From contig NC_080046.1 in the NCBI RefSeq assembly GCF_012489685.1, positions 61,494,195-61,558,194 of the forward strand: 64,000 nt of DNA. The letters run 5' to 3'. The notes under the pieces were generated by a model that saw only the letters and a program-made list of their open reading frames with translations, was not told where the DNA came from and made no database searches. Position numbers and translations under genes: made by a program. Below, piece by piece: positions 21,903 through 31,819 of the stretch. This stretch comes from Lotus japonicus (taxonomy: Eukaryota > Streptophyta > Magnoliopsida > Fabales > Fabaceae). Position 1 is the stretch's first letter. Each line of letters starts with the position of its first letter.

Positions 21903-24900
21903 CTAAATTCTCGACTTGAAGGCTTCAAGCTGAACCCCAGCAGCAGCAATCCTACAATCCAAGCTTTGCTTCATACGCTGTTCTGCTGCTACTTCTTTAG
22001 AAAGTTGAGATGTCGAGAGCATCACGCCCGTGCACTCAGCAGCCAGCGCATTCAGTCGAGAATTCACAGCTGGGCCTTCATCAATCAACATAGCCTTTTG
22101 CTTCTCGAGTCTGGCTACCTCCCTGTGAAGCTCATCCAGTCGAGCATCAACACTCGACAACTCAGCTGCAATGAGAGTCCTCTTAGCAGTCAGCTTGAGA
22201 GCCTCTTCTTTTGCGGGCAATAGGCCATTGGTATTGGAAACCACTTGTGCCTTTTTAGTTTCAATAGATTGCTCCACTGCAATGGCTTTGTCAAGCGTGG
22301 CCACAATATCGACCACGAGAGTTTGCAATTCGACGAGAGCATCTGCCTGAATTTGATCAAGTTGTTGGCTTAAGAGGAAGGCAAGCAGTTCTTTCACTTC
22401 TTGGCCTAATTGAGGATTGACTCGGACACTGCCAATGAAGCCAGTATCGAAAACCAGCCCTTTTAACTTAACAAGAGCCGCTTCAATCCGGCTATCATCG
22501 GGCACTCCACCAGACTGAGCAGTCTCAGCAATTTCAGCTTGGCGCGGCGGAGACTCGAGATCCAAAGTACCATCAAAGAAGCTCTGGAAGATGGAAAGAG
22601 GATCCTCGACCAAAAGAGCACTGAGCCTTTCACTAGAAGTATGGGAAGAAGCAGCCGTCTTAGAAGAAGCTGAACCCCCCTTAGCATGAGGTGAGATCAA
22701 AGCGGCTCTAGCATCTTGTTGAAATCGCTGAGGAGAAAGTCGAGGCTGTTGAGGGGAAGTTTGAAGCTGTCGAGGAGAAGGTTCGGAATGAACAGAGGCC
22801 AGAACATCAGCCTTGGGTGGGGGCATTACGCCAATCACTTGGTCAGGCTGAATGATTGGACCCTCACCACCCTGCACTTCATCATGTGGCATGCTTTCTT
22901 CACGAGCAGGGGAAGGCAGGTTCTGCATATCCTGTGGAGGAAAATTAGAAAGGTTATCTCGACATTCTTTAGTATAATAGGGTTCACAACCAGGATGTTG
23001 CCAAGCAATTGGTTTCGAGTTAAAATAGAATGTCAGTTTGTCCCACACAGGGTCTGACTCAGTAGAGTCTAAACTCGAGCTAGAGGACTCTAAATCGCTC
23101 GAAGAACTAGATAGGGCAATTGGTGGAGGTTTAGAAGAAAACCACGTGGCCCGAGGTACAGCCATTTTAGACATGCCAACCCTCTGAAGAATCAAAGTAA
23201 AAATGATTGAGAAAGAGGAAAAGGAAGCAAATTGAAACAAGATGTGAGCTAATGATTCACCTTAGGGCCAGATGCTCTGAGGGGACTGGAACTGGTTGAA
23301 CTCTTAGAATGGTGGGAAGAGGAGCTGCCAGATTTGCGACTAGACCTTTTCCCGGAGGTCTTCTTGGCTTGAGCCATCTCGACAGGAATTGGTGTAGTGC
23401 CTCGAAGCAGAGGATTAGAAGCCTGCTCATCAACACCTTGTTCAACACCTTGCTGCACTTCCTCACGGTGACTGGCTGATTTAGCCGGGGAGGGATTTCC
23501 CACAGAAGATTCACCAGCGCCTTTAGCCCTCTTTTGGCTCGCAGAAGTAGTTGGGGTGGCTCCCCGTTTTCGACTCTGAAACAAAAGCAAATGATCACAA
23601 AGATATACACGTCGAGTAAAAGTCAGAGTTTCACAAGGTTCAGTATTACCTTAGGAATCTTGAGCTTATCAGCCAAGGCAACATCATCATCATCATCATC
23701 CTCCACTTCGACAATCGCAGAGGCCACCCGAGGAGAAGCCTGAGGGGTCGGTCGAGGAATTGGTTCAGCTACAAAAAGAAAACAAAGGAGGATTAAGCCA
23801 TAAATATCGCAAAGATGCCAGGTCGAAATGATTACCTTGACCAATAAGCGATTTTATCGATATGTGGTTGAAGATTTCAACCGGCACATGGAGAGGATAA
23901 TTCCATAGGTAACGCTTGGTCCAGGTCACCCGCTTCCGAGGGGGCAGTGCACTGTGGTAAAAGTTTTTGATACTTACATGATCAACCCACTTAGGAAGCA
24001 CTACCGGAAAAGCCAAAGCATACTTACAAGTAGGCAGTGGTGGGAACCTAAAGCCAGTTTTTCGAATAATAAAAGAAAGACCGTCCTCATCAGAAGGAAG
24101 GTTCAATCGGGTTTTCTTGGCTTTAGCTTCCCACATTTGCCTGAGAACTTGAGCTGCTTTGGCAACCGTTTCCTGAAGTCGAGGACCCGGAAAGTACACT
24201 ACACCGAAGAATTGTTGAAAAGCGTTGATCTCAGATGTATGCATACCTTTGGTTTTCTTTGGGGCCTGCCTCTGCAAAAGAAAAACGTTTGTTATGCGCT
24301 GGAAGCAATCCTCAATTGGCGTCGAAATATCATGCCAATAAGCAGACCACCACGCCTTAAACGCCTGGGTGACGTAAAAGGATGGAGTGAAACTGAAAGG
24401 ACTAAGACCAAGTAGCTCCTCATCGTTATAGTAACCAATGGTAGTGTCGAAAACACTACGTTTGGTGATGGTACCAGGATAGAGGATGAGGGATTTGTCG
24501 AACAAGGTATTGGGCAAATCTTGACTCAGCCCAAACTGTCGAGACACAAGCTGAGGATTGTAACCGCAAAGAGTAAAATCATTACTGGCGAAGTTGATGG
24601 TTAACACCCTGGGAGACAATATAGTCCGCCAAAGCTCGACTTGGTGTTGAGAAAGGTTCTCCGAACCGGGAAGATTAGGATATGAATTCCTTAGCCACCG
24701 AGGGCCATAAGAGGGTTTGTGATACGGTGCAAAGCTCGAGCGGAAACGTTTCAGCTCGAAAAACATGGTGAAATACTTCTTAAAGTCAAACTCGAACGTG
24801 GAGGCATCATAAGGAGGGGTGAGAGTTTCAAGCCTGAAAGCGTGGATCCTTGTGTTAGACACCACAGGAGGAGAGTTCTTGGCTGGAAGAGATGGTTCGA

Positions 24901-25864
24901 AAACCGCATTCATCCAAAGCTGAAGAAGCCAGAAAGGACCAGCTGCATTCAAAGACGCCACTTTAGGATCTCGAATATCGGCGATTGCTTCATTGATCAT
25001 TTGGTAGAGATTACCGAGCACGAGCCTAGCCATGGCGATAATTCGACCCTCGTGCAACAGATTGGCTAAAGGAAGAAGTTTAGCCGGAATTCTCAAAGAT
25101 TTGGTGCAGAACACATAGGCAGAAAGCCAATACAGTAGAAACGCGACATGCTCAGCATCGGAGACTTCACCATTCTCGACATAATGATCTTTAATAAACT
25201 TACTGAAAGCAATGTTGTCTGTCGGAATGGCGATAGGATCAGTGGGAGCAGCAGAAGAATGATAATCGTCACCCACCACCCAAAGGCCAGTGATGGCAGC
25301 AACATCGAGAAGAGTAGGAGAAAGCATCCCAAAGGGGACATGAAAGCTATTGGTGGACCGCTCCCAAAAGAAAAGAGAACTCAGAAGCATGGCAGGGTTG
25401 TAAGTAATCGGCGACCTCGACAACTGAATGAGGTCGAAAATGCCAGTCACTTTCCAATGCCCAGACTTACTGGCCTCCACCCTGTTGAGCCATCTCAGAT
25501 AGGCTCCTTCACCAGCAGATGGGTTAGGAGGCGCAGACCTGAAAGCCCTTTTGGGATCTTTCAGAAAAGGGAAGCGGTAAGAAGGTTGGAATGCAAGAAT
25601 GAGCTCATCCCCACGAATGCTGGGGTGAAAATGCTCGTAGTCCTCAGGGAGACTGTTAGGCCTGCCCTTCTTCGCCTTCTTCAAAGGGCCCAAAATGGCA
25701 CGTAAATTGCCATTCACAGAAATAGGAATAAATACCTGGGATTTCCAGATAGCCCGTTTCTCCACGTCATACGGCGGATCTGGAATGGGAGCGCGCTTGG
25801 CTTCATTCACCTCACAAGCAGCAGCCAAAGGGATAACATGGTCAGAACCAGAACCAGAAGCCAT
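21903..25864 (-). CDS. Antisense four-exon plant-mobile-domain protein of the Tat element
   Basis: Exons (minus strand): 25864-23836, 23768-23650, 23575-23261, 23183-21903. All introns have GT and AG ends and short length (67-77 bp), and the phases join to an open 1247-residue frame. Exon 1 carries the plant mobile domain (PMD, aminotransferase-like family): GHWKVTGIFDLIQLS, SLFFWERSTNSFHVPFG and LLDVAAITGLWVVGDDY, then a Trp/Pro-rich region. Exons 2-3 encode an Asp run and basic Ser/Lys-rich linkers. Exon 4 is Ser/Gln-rich and ends in a long coiled coil. The start MASGSGSDH is chosen over an upstream ATG (25927) because of the TATA position. PMD genes are known as host genes (MAIL1/MAIN) and as cargo of Ty3/gypsy and Mutator elements. 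The role in the element is not known; silencing evasion is a hypothesis. Confidence 0.85.
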
Positions 25865-26020
25865 GGAAATGTTCAGAGAATACACCGGGAAAACAAAATC
25901 CAAACGATGGAAGGCGGTCACAAGCAAAATCAGGCAAAAGTTTGAGTGTTCGAAAGCTTGAGGATTTGAAAGCGTGAGTGACTGAAAGAACGGTAAAGCT
26001 TGAAGAAGGCCAACAATGGC

Positions 26021-26030
26021 GTATTTATAG
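26021..26030 (-). promoter_or_regulatory. TATA box for the antisense PMD gene
   Basis: The minus strand reads CCTATAAATACGCC, a near-ideal plant TATA box, about 160 bp upstream of the ATG at 25864. It lies inside the element, upstream of the 3' LTR, so the antisense gene has a promoter independent of the LTR. Confidence 0.7.
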
Positions 26031-26351
26031 GCAAGCGAATAGTCGGACGTGAAGCTGCATTACAGGGTGATGCATAAAATTTTTGAAATCCAACGGTTAT
26101 TTTATTATATAACCGCAAACCCTAATGAAAAGGCTAGGAAAAGGCCATGATTACTCTAAAAGTAGAGACGGCACACGGCAGACGAGGTCAGACGCTAAAG
26201 CCTCTGATTGGAGCAAAAGTCAAACGATTGGATCTCTGATGGGACTTGAAATCAGAAAAGGAAAAGTCGCGAACAGCCGTCAAGTTCCGTCGAAATGCAC
26301 GAGCGAAAAATGCTTGATCTCTCCAAGGACTGGTAGTCGAGAATCAACATT

Positions 26352-26361
26352 TTTGGGGGGG
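26352..26361 (+). promoter_or_regulatory. Polypurine-tract-like G run
   Basis: TTTTTGGGGGGGCATC directly precedes the 3' LTR (TGTTGG at 26366). The seven-G run is the expected plus-strand priming region, with a 4-nt spacer to the LTR. Confidence 0.6.
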
Positions 26362-26365
26362 CATC

Positions 26366-27112
26366 TGTTGGCCCAATATTTTGGCCCAAGAAAGAGAAAC
26401 GCATTCAGCCCAAAACTCTCGAGGAAGTCGAATTCTGACTAAAGAAAGGAAAAGGAAGTTGCACCAAGTTAATGGGGCGGCAAAACTCGACAACAACAAT
26501 TACTGCTAAACACAGGCACATGTAACACGTGCCACACTGACCAAGTCAAATTCCCCCCACGATGGTCGAAAACATGGCCAGGAAACGGTTGGAGCAGTTG
26601 AAGCACACGATCTCCACCACCATGCGCAGAACTTCCGGAGCAAGCATCAGATCGTGGGAGAAACCAGACCCACTAACACGCAGAACACGAAACTCTATAA
26701 ATAGGAGAATCCAATTCAGAAAGAGGGTTCCCAACTGAAAAACTCTGAAAATTCACTAAAAGCTCTAAACGTCCGCATCAATGAGACTTCGAGAGCAGAA
26801 CGTGATGATGGAGGAGTATGTTGCAGAACCAACGCTTTAATTTCCTTGCATTTCAGTTCGTTAATTTCCAGTTTTTATGTGTAGCTTGTTTTGTCGAAAT
26901 TTGCTTTCATGTTATTTTGGTTTGCTTGACTATTTTGTAATCGACTCATATTCAATAAAATCCAGTTTCGTTTGAAGTTGTTTATTGTTGTCGAAAACAC
27001 ATCCGTCCACACACTACACTTTGGCAAAACGTTTTCTCAAAAGGACCCTGAAATCTAAACTTCCTTTAGTCGAACTAAGAGGATATTTGTTTACCAAAAA
27101 TCCGTGTAAACA
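26366..27112 (+). repeat. 3' LTR of the Tat element
   Basis: 747 bp, from TGTTGGCCCAATATTTTGG to CCGTGTAAACA, followed by the target duplication CATGG. One base differs from the 5' LTR on reading. It carries the same TATA box and lies 1.2 kb upstream of the first intact globulin gene, in the same orientation. Confidence 0.97.
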
Positions 27113-27117
27113 CATGG

Positions 27118-28224
27118 TTTACAAGATTTAATATTCAACTGGACTGGATGGTCCACAAAGCGTGTTATTTTTGCAGCAGAGAAAATTGATTTGCAAAACA
27201 TTGGATTGTAAAACGAAATCCTGTACCGTTTGACTTTGATTTTTGAGGTTCATAGAGAATGCAATATCATTTGTTTCAAAAAAACATAAGAGACAACTTA
27301 TCCCTATCATATGAAATTTCAAATTATCATATCTTATACATCGGTTCACCTAAAATGGATTTAATTACTTTATGGTGAGCTAGACAATTTTAATATATAG
27401 TTTTATTTTTTTCTCTTACCATTATATTTTTACAACCTGTAGTCATGGCTCATGACTAATTCTACCCCACCATCAACGATCTAATTCTAAGCCGTGAGAC
27501 AACTAATTATATATAATAAAATTTCTTTTTAGATGGTATATAATAAAGTTAAACAAGTCATATTTACTTTGAATAAATAAACTATGTACGTTATTTACCT
27601 CTAACATGTGAGCCCATAGTATTACCTTCACACGTTGTGTAATTTACTAATTTAGTCGATAACCCCTTATTTTGATTATTTTAATTTTTTTTAAGAATAA
27701 CTATACTTAGTCATACAAACATTACATACACCAAGTTTTTTCTCTCTATATCTCTTAACACATTCATAATTTTTCTCTCTTTTTCTTGTATTAGCAAGTA
27801 GCTCGTGCAATGCGAGCGTTAAACAATTTTCAATGTTTTAGTGTTCTCTTGTTGATATAATTTGATTACATATTTAAAGAAAAAATATTTGAGTATAATA
27901 AGCATTATTTGTTTTTTTTATAGAAATAACAATAAAAAATGGTACATTTGCTTATGCCCCTTAAGTAAAATTTGGAGTTTTAATCTAGTGGATGAAAAAA
28001 GACATCTTTTAGAAGAGTTACCCTCACCGTAATATAAATGTTATGGTGAATATCTGCATTGTGTACTATCTCTAAAAATCATTTTTCATTTTTTAAAGTC
28101 TAGAACAACATTTAGCCATCAATTTTGACGAAAACAACAAAGCAATGGTCAAAGAATCATTATTATAGTGAAGACCATTATAGTATTAGGTGTCTTATCT
28201 TCATATCCCATGCCACCAGCTTGC
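27118..28224. other. Intergenic region upstream of the first intact globulin gene
   Basis: AT-rich. A possible decayed Helitron 3' end in minus orientation (TTAGCAAG followed by CTCGTGCAATGCGAG) lies near 27792-27818. No gene seen. Confidence 0.4.
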
Positions 28225-28232
28225 TATAAAAG
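28225..28232 (+). promoter_or_regulatory. TATA box of the globulin gene at 28285
   Basis: GCTATAAAAGGAAACC stands 60 bp before the ATG. The same GCTATAAAAGGAAA block is found before the gene at 34788. Confidence 0.8.
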
Positions 28233-28284
28233 GAAACCTCTGTTTCCTTAGCTAAACATCAACAACACTTCACATTTCACTACA

Positions 28285-29598
28285 ATGTCTTCTTCTTCTG
28301 CAATCCATTGCTTTCTTCTCCTCTCAATAGCCCTTTTCTCTATCTGCTACTTCCCACCAACATCACATGCTCTCAAAATCATTCCACGCTCCTTCATCCT
28401 CCCCATAAAAAAAGACCCTGCCACCAACCTCTTCTACACTTCACTTGGCATCGGAACACCTCGACAAGACTTCAACCTCGCCGTTGATCTTATCGGAGAG
28501 AATCTCTGGTACGACTGCAACACTAACTACAACTCCTCAACTTACCATCCAATCGCTTGTGGCGCAAAGAGATGCCCTGACGTTGCATGCATTGGCTGCA
28601 ATGGCCCCTACAAACCAGGTTGCACAAACAACACATGCCCTGCTAATGCAATCAACTCATTAGCCAAATTCATCTTTGGTGGTGGCCTTGGTGAAGATCT
28701 CATCTTCTTTTCAAAGTTGCAGGTTCCTGGTTTGCTTTCTGGTTGCATTGACACTGATGGGTACCCATCATTCACTGGAGAAGATTCACCATTAAACGGG
28801 TTGCCTAAAAGCACCAGAGGAATCATAGGCCTAGCTAGATCACAACTTGCTCTGCCATTACAGCTTGCAGAGGCTAACAAGCTTCCTGCAAAATTTTCAC
28901 TCTGTTTGCCTTCTTCAAACAAGCAAGGATTCACAAACTTGCTTGCATCTGGCAAACAACAACATCCTTTGGAGGTTTCTAAATCTGTTAAATTTCAAAC
29001 AACACCACTCATTGTGAACCCTGTTGCCACAGGTGCAGTATCTGTGCAGGGTGAGCCTTCCAAGGAATATTTCATTGATGTGAAATCAGTGAAGATTGAT
29101 GGCAAAGTTGTGAACCTGAAGCCTTCCCTGTTGTCAATTGATCAAAAAAAGGGAAGTGGAGGGACCAAAATCAGCACCATTAGTCCTTTCACTGAGCTAC
29201 AAAGCACTGTCTACAAAACCTTCATTAAAGATTACATCAAGAAGGCTTCAGATAGAAAGCTGAAGAGAGTTGCAGCAGTGGCACCCTTTGAGGTGTGCTT
29301 CGATTCAACCACCATTGGGAACTCTGTCACTGGACTGGTTGTGCCAACTATTGATCTTGTGCTTCCAGGGGGTGTGCAGTGGAAAATTCTTGGAGCTAAT
29401 TCAATGATGATGGTGAAGAAGAATGTAGCATGTCTTGCAATTGTTGATGGAGGGACCAAACCAAGAATGTCGTTTGCTAAAGCTGCAATTGTTATTGGTG
29501 GACATCAATTGGTGGATAATCTCTTGGAGTTTGATCTGGCTTCTTCCAAATTAAGCTTCAGCTCCTCACTTTTGCTCCATAATTCCACCTGTTCCTAG
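28285..29598 (+). CDS. Basic 7S globulin/EDGP-like secreted pseudo-peptidase
   Basis: 437 residues, no intron. The signal peptide is MSSSSAIHCFLLLSIALFSI to about residue 29. The TAXI_N half has DPATNLFYTSLGIGTP, the first aspartate motif as VDLIGENLWYDC (Asp about 69, Gly not at the canonical third position), and CIGCNGPYKPGCTNNTC with its Cys cluster. The TAXI_C half has GGTKISTISPFTELQS, where the second catalytic DTG/DSG is replaced by Ser-Thr, and CLAIVDGG and VIGGHQLVDNLLEFDL. Family members (soybean Bg7S, lupin gamma-conglutin, carrot EDGP, wheat TAXI) are secreted. They bind or inhibit glycosyl hydrolases or peptides and lack peptidase activity. TATA box at 28225. It is closely similar to the next two genes, so recent tandem duplication is likely. 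Substrate not inferable. Confidence 0.93.
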   Translation: MSSSSAIHCFLLLSIALFSICYFPPTSHALKIIPRSFILPIKKDPATNLFYTSLGIGTPRQDFNLAVDLIGENLWYDCNTNYNSSTYHPIACGAKRCPDVACIGCNGPYKPGCTNNTCPANAINSLAKFIFGGGLGEDLIFFSKLQVPGLLSGCIDTDGYPSFTGEDSPLNGLPKSTRGIIGLARSQLALPLQLAEANKLPAKFSLCLPSSNKQGFTNLLASGKQQHPLEVSKSVKFQTTPLIVNPVATGAVSVQGEPSKEYFIDVKSVKIDGKVVNLKPSLLSIDQKKGSGGTKISTISPFTELQSTVYKTFIKDYIKKASDRKLKRVAAVAPFEVCFDSTTIGNSVTGLVVPTIDLVLPGGVQWKILGANSMMMVKKNVACLAIVDGGTKPRMSFAKAAIVIGGHQLVDNLLEFDLASSKLSFSSSLLLHNSTCS

Positions 29599-30770
29599 TC
29601 CTACTCTAGAGATTGTCATAATCCTCATAGTCTTATCTATTAAATTAATCATGTTGAATAATGCAGCTTCTATATGTGTCAATCACTTTCCTGTTTGCTT
29701 TGCTGTAAGCAGGAAAGTGATTATTGTTCTGTTGTGCCATTTATTTGATGCCAGATATGATATGAATTTTTTATGTACTACTCTGAAATTTGAATAATAA
29801 AATCCGTACTTATTTGAGGTTCATGTATGTATCCACGTGGTTTATTAGGCAGATTTGTTTCATTGTCGAATCTCAAAACTCAGAATGACCATATGAAAAT
29901 CAATTTGTCATGCATGGACCTTTTTCTTCAAAGACCATTCGCAGAGGTGGACTAATTTTCAGATCTCTCTCAATACCTTATCATCAAGCTGTCTCAACTC
30001 TCAATACTTATCAAAACCTACAAAACGCTAAAACATTAAAGATTAGTGTACACTTAATAGGTGTAGAATACTAGAGAGATAGAAAGAGAAGAAAGATCTA
30101 ATGATGCCGTAAAAGAAAGATTATAAGAAAAAAATGAGTGTTCCAACATATGCAATATTTAGTGGTACATGTGTCATTAAAGATAAGTTGTTGCAAACAA
30201 AAAAATCACCACTATATGTCAAAAGGAGGTCCATAAGACTCTGTCGAGGCATCATTTCTTAAATTACAATATATTCATATTTGGTTTATAAATAACAATG
30301 TTCATATTCACATGTTTCGTAATTAATTTAGAGGTTAAATATGTTTCCGGTCCCTATCCGGGATCAAGACTTGATGAGACAAGATTGAGAGGTCTCTATT
30401 AAGTTGATTTTCAAAGATTGTAACTTAGTTGTTGATTGACTTGCTATAGCGAGGGCAAGATTATTACATCTGTGCGTTCGCGTGGTATAGGTCGGTCATG
30501 TTGAATTGGAAACTCTCTTTGGTGAGAGATTCTCTACTTGTTCCTTAACTTTTTCGTTTCTTATTTTATTTCTCGATTTATAATTTTTTTTTAACATGGT
30601 TCTTATATTTCCACTTCATTGGGTTCAGTCCTTGAAGATTTAGTTGTTGTCTTAAAAAAATGTGAGTCCGTAGATAGAGATCTACATGGCCCTAAATTCA
30701 AAATTAAAAGAAGACAACACTAGTATAATTTCATGTGTGCAATTTTTACTATTTTCAATTAGAATATACC
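29599..30770. other. 3' flank and intergenic region
   Basis: The 3' UTR includes an AATAAAAT at about 29795. The rest is AT-rich. A TTAAATATGTTTCCGGTCCCT motif near 30334 resembles the end of a legume TIR element, but I found no partner end. Confidence 0.35.
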
Positions 30771-30945
30771 GGGTTGTCTAAATGACTCATGATAAAGTTT
30801 GGGTTAAATAACCCATTGTTCAATCACATTGGAGATAAGTAAGTTGAAATTTCTATATTTTATTTATTAATTTATTTCCAACTCAATGTGATTGGATGAT
30901 GAGTTATTTAACCCAAACTTTATCATGTGTCATTTAGACAATCCC
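30771..30945. mobile_element. Fold-back MITE, 175 bp
   Basis: The left arm GGGTTGTCTAAATGACTCAT continues through TTTGGGTTAAATAACCCA. It is mirrored by a right arm ending GTGTCATTTAGACAATCCC, giving nearly complete inverted repeats of over 50 bp each. The flanks GAATATACC and GAATATGAC (7/9) could be an aged 9-bp TSD. Degenerate relatives lie at about 38310-39000 and 52790-52975. Confidence 0.75.
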
Positions 30946-31324
30946 GAATATGACAACTAGATTATAACGATTTTGAAAGTGCATTTAAAAGAGTGTATTA
31001 ATTAATTGCAATTTTTAAGAAAAAATCAAAAAATAATATGCGTTCATATGGTTAGAATTTTGGGTTATAGGATAAAATCAATAGAGATTCAAATCATTGA
31101 ATCATTTCATTCTTAATGTATCCAGTGCAACATGTTGTAGGGATTATTATGCCCTGCAGTTGTAAACATTATCGAAGTGGAGGTGAAAATCAATCATAAC
31201 TGTAATTGAAGGGTGTCAGGTCGAGTATGAAAGGTCAAGATCAATGGCAACCCAAAGCAATAGCTCCACCTTTCATATGAAATTGGCATATCCACTGTCT
31301 GGCATGAAACAACTTGCCACAAAC

Positions 31325-31687
31325 CAGTGACGGATCCAGAAATTTGATGGTATGAGGGAAATATACACATATAAATTCGTATAATTTTTTTTAATATATA
31401 CTATTAAAAGTGAGTGTATTTTTTTACCAAATGGGACACAATTAAAGACATTTTTTACCAAATGGGTCATAAAAAATCACACACCTTTACTACTCAAGTA
31501 AGGGCATTTAGCAATGTGGAATACAAGTGAGGGCATTTAGCAATGTGAAACACAAGTGAGAGCATTTTTTATCAAAAGAACCATAAAAAACCACATACTT
31601 TTACTACTCAATTTTTTTTCTAATGATTTTTTAAAAAATCAAGTGAGGGCATGTGCCCTCATAGTCTTCTACATACATCCGTCACTG
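31325..31687. mobile_element. hAT-type MITE in a globulin promoter, 363 bp
   Basis: Ends CAGTGACGGATCCAG and, inverted, CAGTGACGGATGTATG. Perfect 8-bp TSD CCACAAAC at 31317-31324 and 31688-31695. The interior holds near-repeats of AAGTGAGGGCATTTAGCAATGTG. No transposase. The flanking sequence, if joined, matches the promoter of the gene at 34788. Confidence 0.93.
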
Positions 31688-31759
31688 CCACAAACCAGTA
31701 AGAATAGTAGTCTCAAAGAGTCATAAACATGTAGACCATGACATCACAATTTACACATC

Positions 31760-31767
31760 TATAAAAC
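31760..31767 (+). promoter_or_regulatory. TATA box of the globulin gene at 31820
   Basis: ATCTATAAAACAAAAACTCTGC lies 60 bp before the ATG, just downstream of the hAT MITE. The MITE therefore leaves the core promoter intact but moves more distal elements 363 bp away. Confidence 0.75.
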
Positions 31768-31819
31768 AAAAACTCTGCTTCCTCAGCTAAACACTAACAC
31801 CATTCTCCTTATCTTCACA

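Larger units (their letters stand above)
12047..27112 (+). mobile_element. Ty3/gypsy retrotransposon, Tat lineage, with antisense genes
   Basis: Complete LTR element: 747-bp LTRs with TG...CA ends and a 5-bp target duplication CATGG (12042-12046 and 27113-27117). The primer-binding region starts TTGGCACACC just inside the 5' LTR, and there is a G-run before the 3' LTR. Order: gag, aspartic protease, reverse transcriptase, RNase H, second RNase H, integrase, then a long 3' region with genes on the opposite strand. Dual RNase H and antisense 3' ORFs are known marks of the Tat/Retand/Ogre group. The apparent length of 15,066 bp includes a 100-N gap and a ~620-bp probable assembly duplication, so the real element is about 14.3 kb. 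Confidence 0.96.
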
